Shown here piece by piece: positions 5,791 through 7,643 of a stretch of DNA of 7,643 nt (positions are counted from its first letter, which is position 1; each line of letters begins with the position of its first letter). The stretch spans positions 4,974 to 12,616 of the forward strand of contig PLXI01000226.1 of the NCBI GenBank assembly GCA_003151375.1, given 5' to 3'. This stretch comes from Hyphomicrobiales bacterium (GTDB lineage Bacteria > Pseudomonadota > Alphaproteobacteria > Rhizobiales > Aestuariivirgaceae). Below the pieces are notes generated by a model. It was not told the DNA's origin. It saw nothing but the letters and a program-made list of their open reading frames with translations, and did no database searches. The position numbers and the translations under genes were made by a program.

Positions 5791-7643
5791 CTATTCCGCC
5801 GCTGGTTTGAACTGAGATAGCTTTGCTGTTGGCTTGGTCGTGAGGCGCGCGAGCTGTTCTTCCAACTCATCAACGCGCGCATCAACCGCCGCCACGTCTG
5901 GATCAACTACCTTGGGCTCATCACGCTTTCCGATGAAGCGTGCGAACACCCAACGGAACAGCCGCGCTACGTCATCCATAACCACATAGAATGATGGCAC
6001 GAAGATCAGGCTGAGGCCGGTTGATACAATAAGACCACCGATCACCGCCGTAGCCATGGGTGAGCGGAACGAACCGCCTTCACCAATGCCTAAGGCTGTT
6101 GGGAACATGCCAGCGCCCATAGCTATGGTTGTCATGACAATGGGACGTGCGCGTTTCAAGCCAGCGTCGATAACCGCGTCAACACGCTCCATGCCAGCTT
6201 TTTTCCGCTCTACGGCAAAGTCCACCAGCATGATGGCGTTCTTGGCCACAATGCCGATCAGCATCAACATGCCGATGGTGACGGGCATAGAGAAGGCTTG
6301 GCGTGTCAAAAGCAAAGCCAAGACCACGCCGCCAAGCGAAAGCGGCAGTGATAGCAAAATTGAGAACGGCACGAAGAAGTTACGCAGCAACAACACCAAT
6401 ATGAAATACATCAGCAGAATGCCAAAGCCACCGGCAGTGAGGAAGCCAGAGAATACTTCGCCTTGAATTTCGGCATCTGCGCCTTGTTGGATGTGAACAG
6501 ATTTCGGCAAGTTCAGTTTGGCGGCCGTGTCTTCAATGATCTTACTGCCGTCTCCTAGCTCAATGCCCGGTGGCAAATCAGCACCCACTGTGGCTTGGCG
6601 TTGGCGATCATAACGCTTGAGCGTGTCTGGCCCCTGGGCGATCTTTACGTCTGCTACCGTGGCCAGTGGCACGGCAACGCCAGTGACCGCGTTGATGACA
6701 CGCAGATTGCTGATCTCAAACAACGAGGCGCGCGCCTTTTCAGGAATTTGCACGCGGATCGGGATTTGGCGACCATCAACCGAGAACTTGGCCAGTTGCG
6801 GGCCAAAATCACCAATTGTGGCCACGCGAACAGCTTGGGATATTTGCGCTGCGGTTAGACCAAGGCTTGCAGCCTCAGCCGTTTTCGGCGTGATTTGAAT
6901 CTCAGGCCGATCAAGTGCGCCTTGCGCCATAGGTGCGCGCAAGCGACCATCAGCACGCAGGGCTGCCGCCAGTTTTTGGGCGGAATCTGACAGTGCCACT
7001 GGATCAGTTGAGAGCATGTTAAATTCAACTTCACGCGCCCCGCGCGGGTTGATCTTGGCCCATTGCAAATCCGGAATACTATTCAGCTTGGGAAGGATTT
7101 CATTTTCGACATCCGCTTGTGGCTGGATGCGGCCATCCCAGGCAAACTGCGGCAAATGCAATCGGCTGGCCAATGGGTTCCACATATTGTGGACGAAATC
7201 CACGTCACGGTGACGCAAATTAACGAAGATGGATGCACGGCGTGTTTCCACCGTGCCTGTGGGTGATGCACCACCCAGCACGAACACCTGCGTGATTTCA
7301 GGATTGGGTCGGATGAGATCGACCATTTTGTCGGTCACATCGCGGGTTTGCTCCAGCGTGGCACCGGGCGGCAATTCCACAGACAGTACAAAGCGCGACG
7401 AGTCATCCTTTGGGATGAAACCCGAGGGAAGGAGTGGGAACAACTGAGTAGCGCCAAACAGTATTAGGAAGCTCAACAGTACTGTCACATAACTCATCGG
7501 GTTTGGTTTTCTGACTAAGCCTTGTAAGTGAGCGTTTGCCCGCACCCACTTCCATTCCCAATAGAACATGATAGATGCGCGCAATATCAAGGCGATGATT
7601 GCAAGTAAGCTCAAAACCAAAATCGTGAAATCAATATCAACGA
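5791..7643 (-). CDS. RND efflux pump permease (HAE1/AcrB family), C-terminal part, 5' end beyond window
   Basis: The protein is the inner-membrane, proton-driven subunit of a tripartite drug or solute exporter that works as a trimer with a periplasmic adaptor and an outer-membrane channel. The frame is open to the window edge, so the N-terminal half (TM1 to about TM6 and the first porter domain) is missing. In codons counted from 7620, TM7 lies about 42-64, followed by PSGFIPKDD (65-73) and the family motif LPPGATLEQT (83-92). The second periplasmic region runs to about 390. TM8-TM12 are near 392-411, 417-438, 444-468, 493-514 and 521-547. VAKNAIMLVDFA (458-469) carries Lys460, matching AcrB Lys940. 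RARPIVMT (490-497) supplies counterparts of AcrB Arg971 and Thr978. The proton-relay residues within view are thus intact. The cytoplasmic tail (about 565-609) contains a perfect heptad coiled coil. A hydrophobic stretch before TM7 (about 2-20) is atypical. Substrate, partner proteins and regulation are not visible. Convergent with the transpeptidase gene. Confidence 0.93.
   Translation of the reverse strand, partial: VDIDFTILVLSLLAIIALILRASIMFYWEWKWVRANAHLQGLVRKPNPMSYVTVLLSFLILFGATQLFPLLPSGFIPKDDSSRFVLSVELPPGATLEQTRDVTDKMVDLIRPNPEITQVFVLGGASPTGTVETRRASIFVNLRHRDVDFVHNMWNPLASRLHLPQFAWDGRIQPQADVENEILPKLNSIPDLQWAKINPRGAREVEFNMLSTDPVALSDSAQKLAAALRADGRLRAPMAQGALDRPEIQITPKTAEAASLGLTAAQISQAVRVATIGDFGPQLAKFSVDGRQIPIRVQIPEKARASLFEISNLRVINAVTGVAVPLATVADVKIAQGPDTLKRYDRQRQATVGADLPPGIELGDGSKIIEDTAAKLNLPKSVHIQQGADAEIQGEVFSGFLTAGGFGILLMYFILVLLLRNFFVPFSILLSLPLSLGGVVLALLLTRQAFSMPVTIGMLMLIGIVAKNAIMLVDFAVERKKAGMERVDAVIDAGLKRARPIVMTTIAMGAGMFPTALGIGEGGSFRSPMATAVIGGLIVSTGLSLIFVPSFYVVMDDVARLFRWVFARFIGKRDEPKVVDPDVAAVDARVDELEEQLARLTTKPTAKLSQFKPAAE

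Noticed and set aside
6056..6466. Open frame of 136 codons on the plus strand within the RND gene
   Set aside because: It is the complement of conserved TM8-TM12 coding sequence and encodes nothing recognisable.

Overview
The window looks like chromosomal DNA from an alphaproteobacterium, possibly of the Rhizobiales/Hyphomicrobiales type. This rests on family resemblance of the proteins: a bacterial AspRS carrying non-discriminating markers, a type Ib aspartate aminotransferase, a long alphaproteobacterial-style cyclopropane fatty acid synthase and an HAE1-type RND pump. No genus can be named from the sequence alone. There are no RNA genes, insertion sequences, CRISPR arrays or phage genes, and coding density is high.

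Layout: positions 43-3095 hold two minus-strand housekeeping genes, an aspartate aminotransferase (aatA-like) followed 50 bases later by aspS, probably co-transcribed. A 61-base divergent gap then separates them from a plus-strand run: a small unrecognised lipoprotein (3157-3513), cyclopropane-fatty-acyl-phospholipid synthase (3586-4896) and a secreted L,D-transpeptidase with a lysine-rich tail (4982-5719). The plus-strand run ends in a short candidate terminator that includes the last stop codon. Next comes a 28-base palindrome of the dispersed intergenic type. The window closes with the C-terminal part of a minus-strand RND efflux permease (5791 to beyond 7643), convergent with the transpeptidase.

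How the genes fit together: the aminotransferase makes aspartate (and may also serve in tyrosine/phenylalanine synthesis), and AspRS charges it onto tRNA-Asp and probably also tRNA-Asn. The central and right-hand genes all act at the cell envelope: an outer-membrane or periplasmic lipoprotein, modification of membrane phospholipid acyl chains, peptidoglycan cross-linking or anchoring, and drug/solute export across the inner membrane. Whether the plus-strand genes form a functional unit is inference.

I see no convincing previously undescribed system. The points most worth a second look are the cationic tail of the transpeptidase, a perfect-heptad C-terminal coiled coil on the RND pump, an atypical hydrophobic stretch ahead of that pump's TM7, the unrecognised two-cysteine lipoprotein, and the palindrome at 5751-5778.
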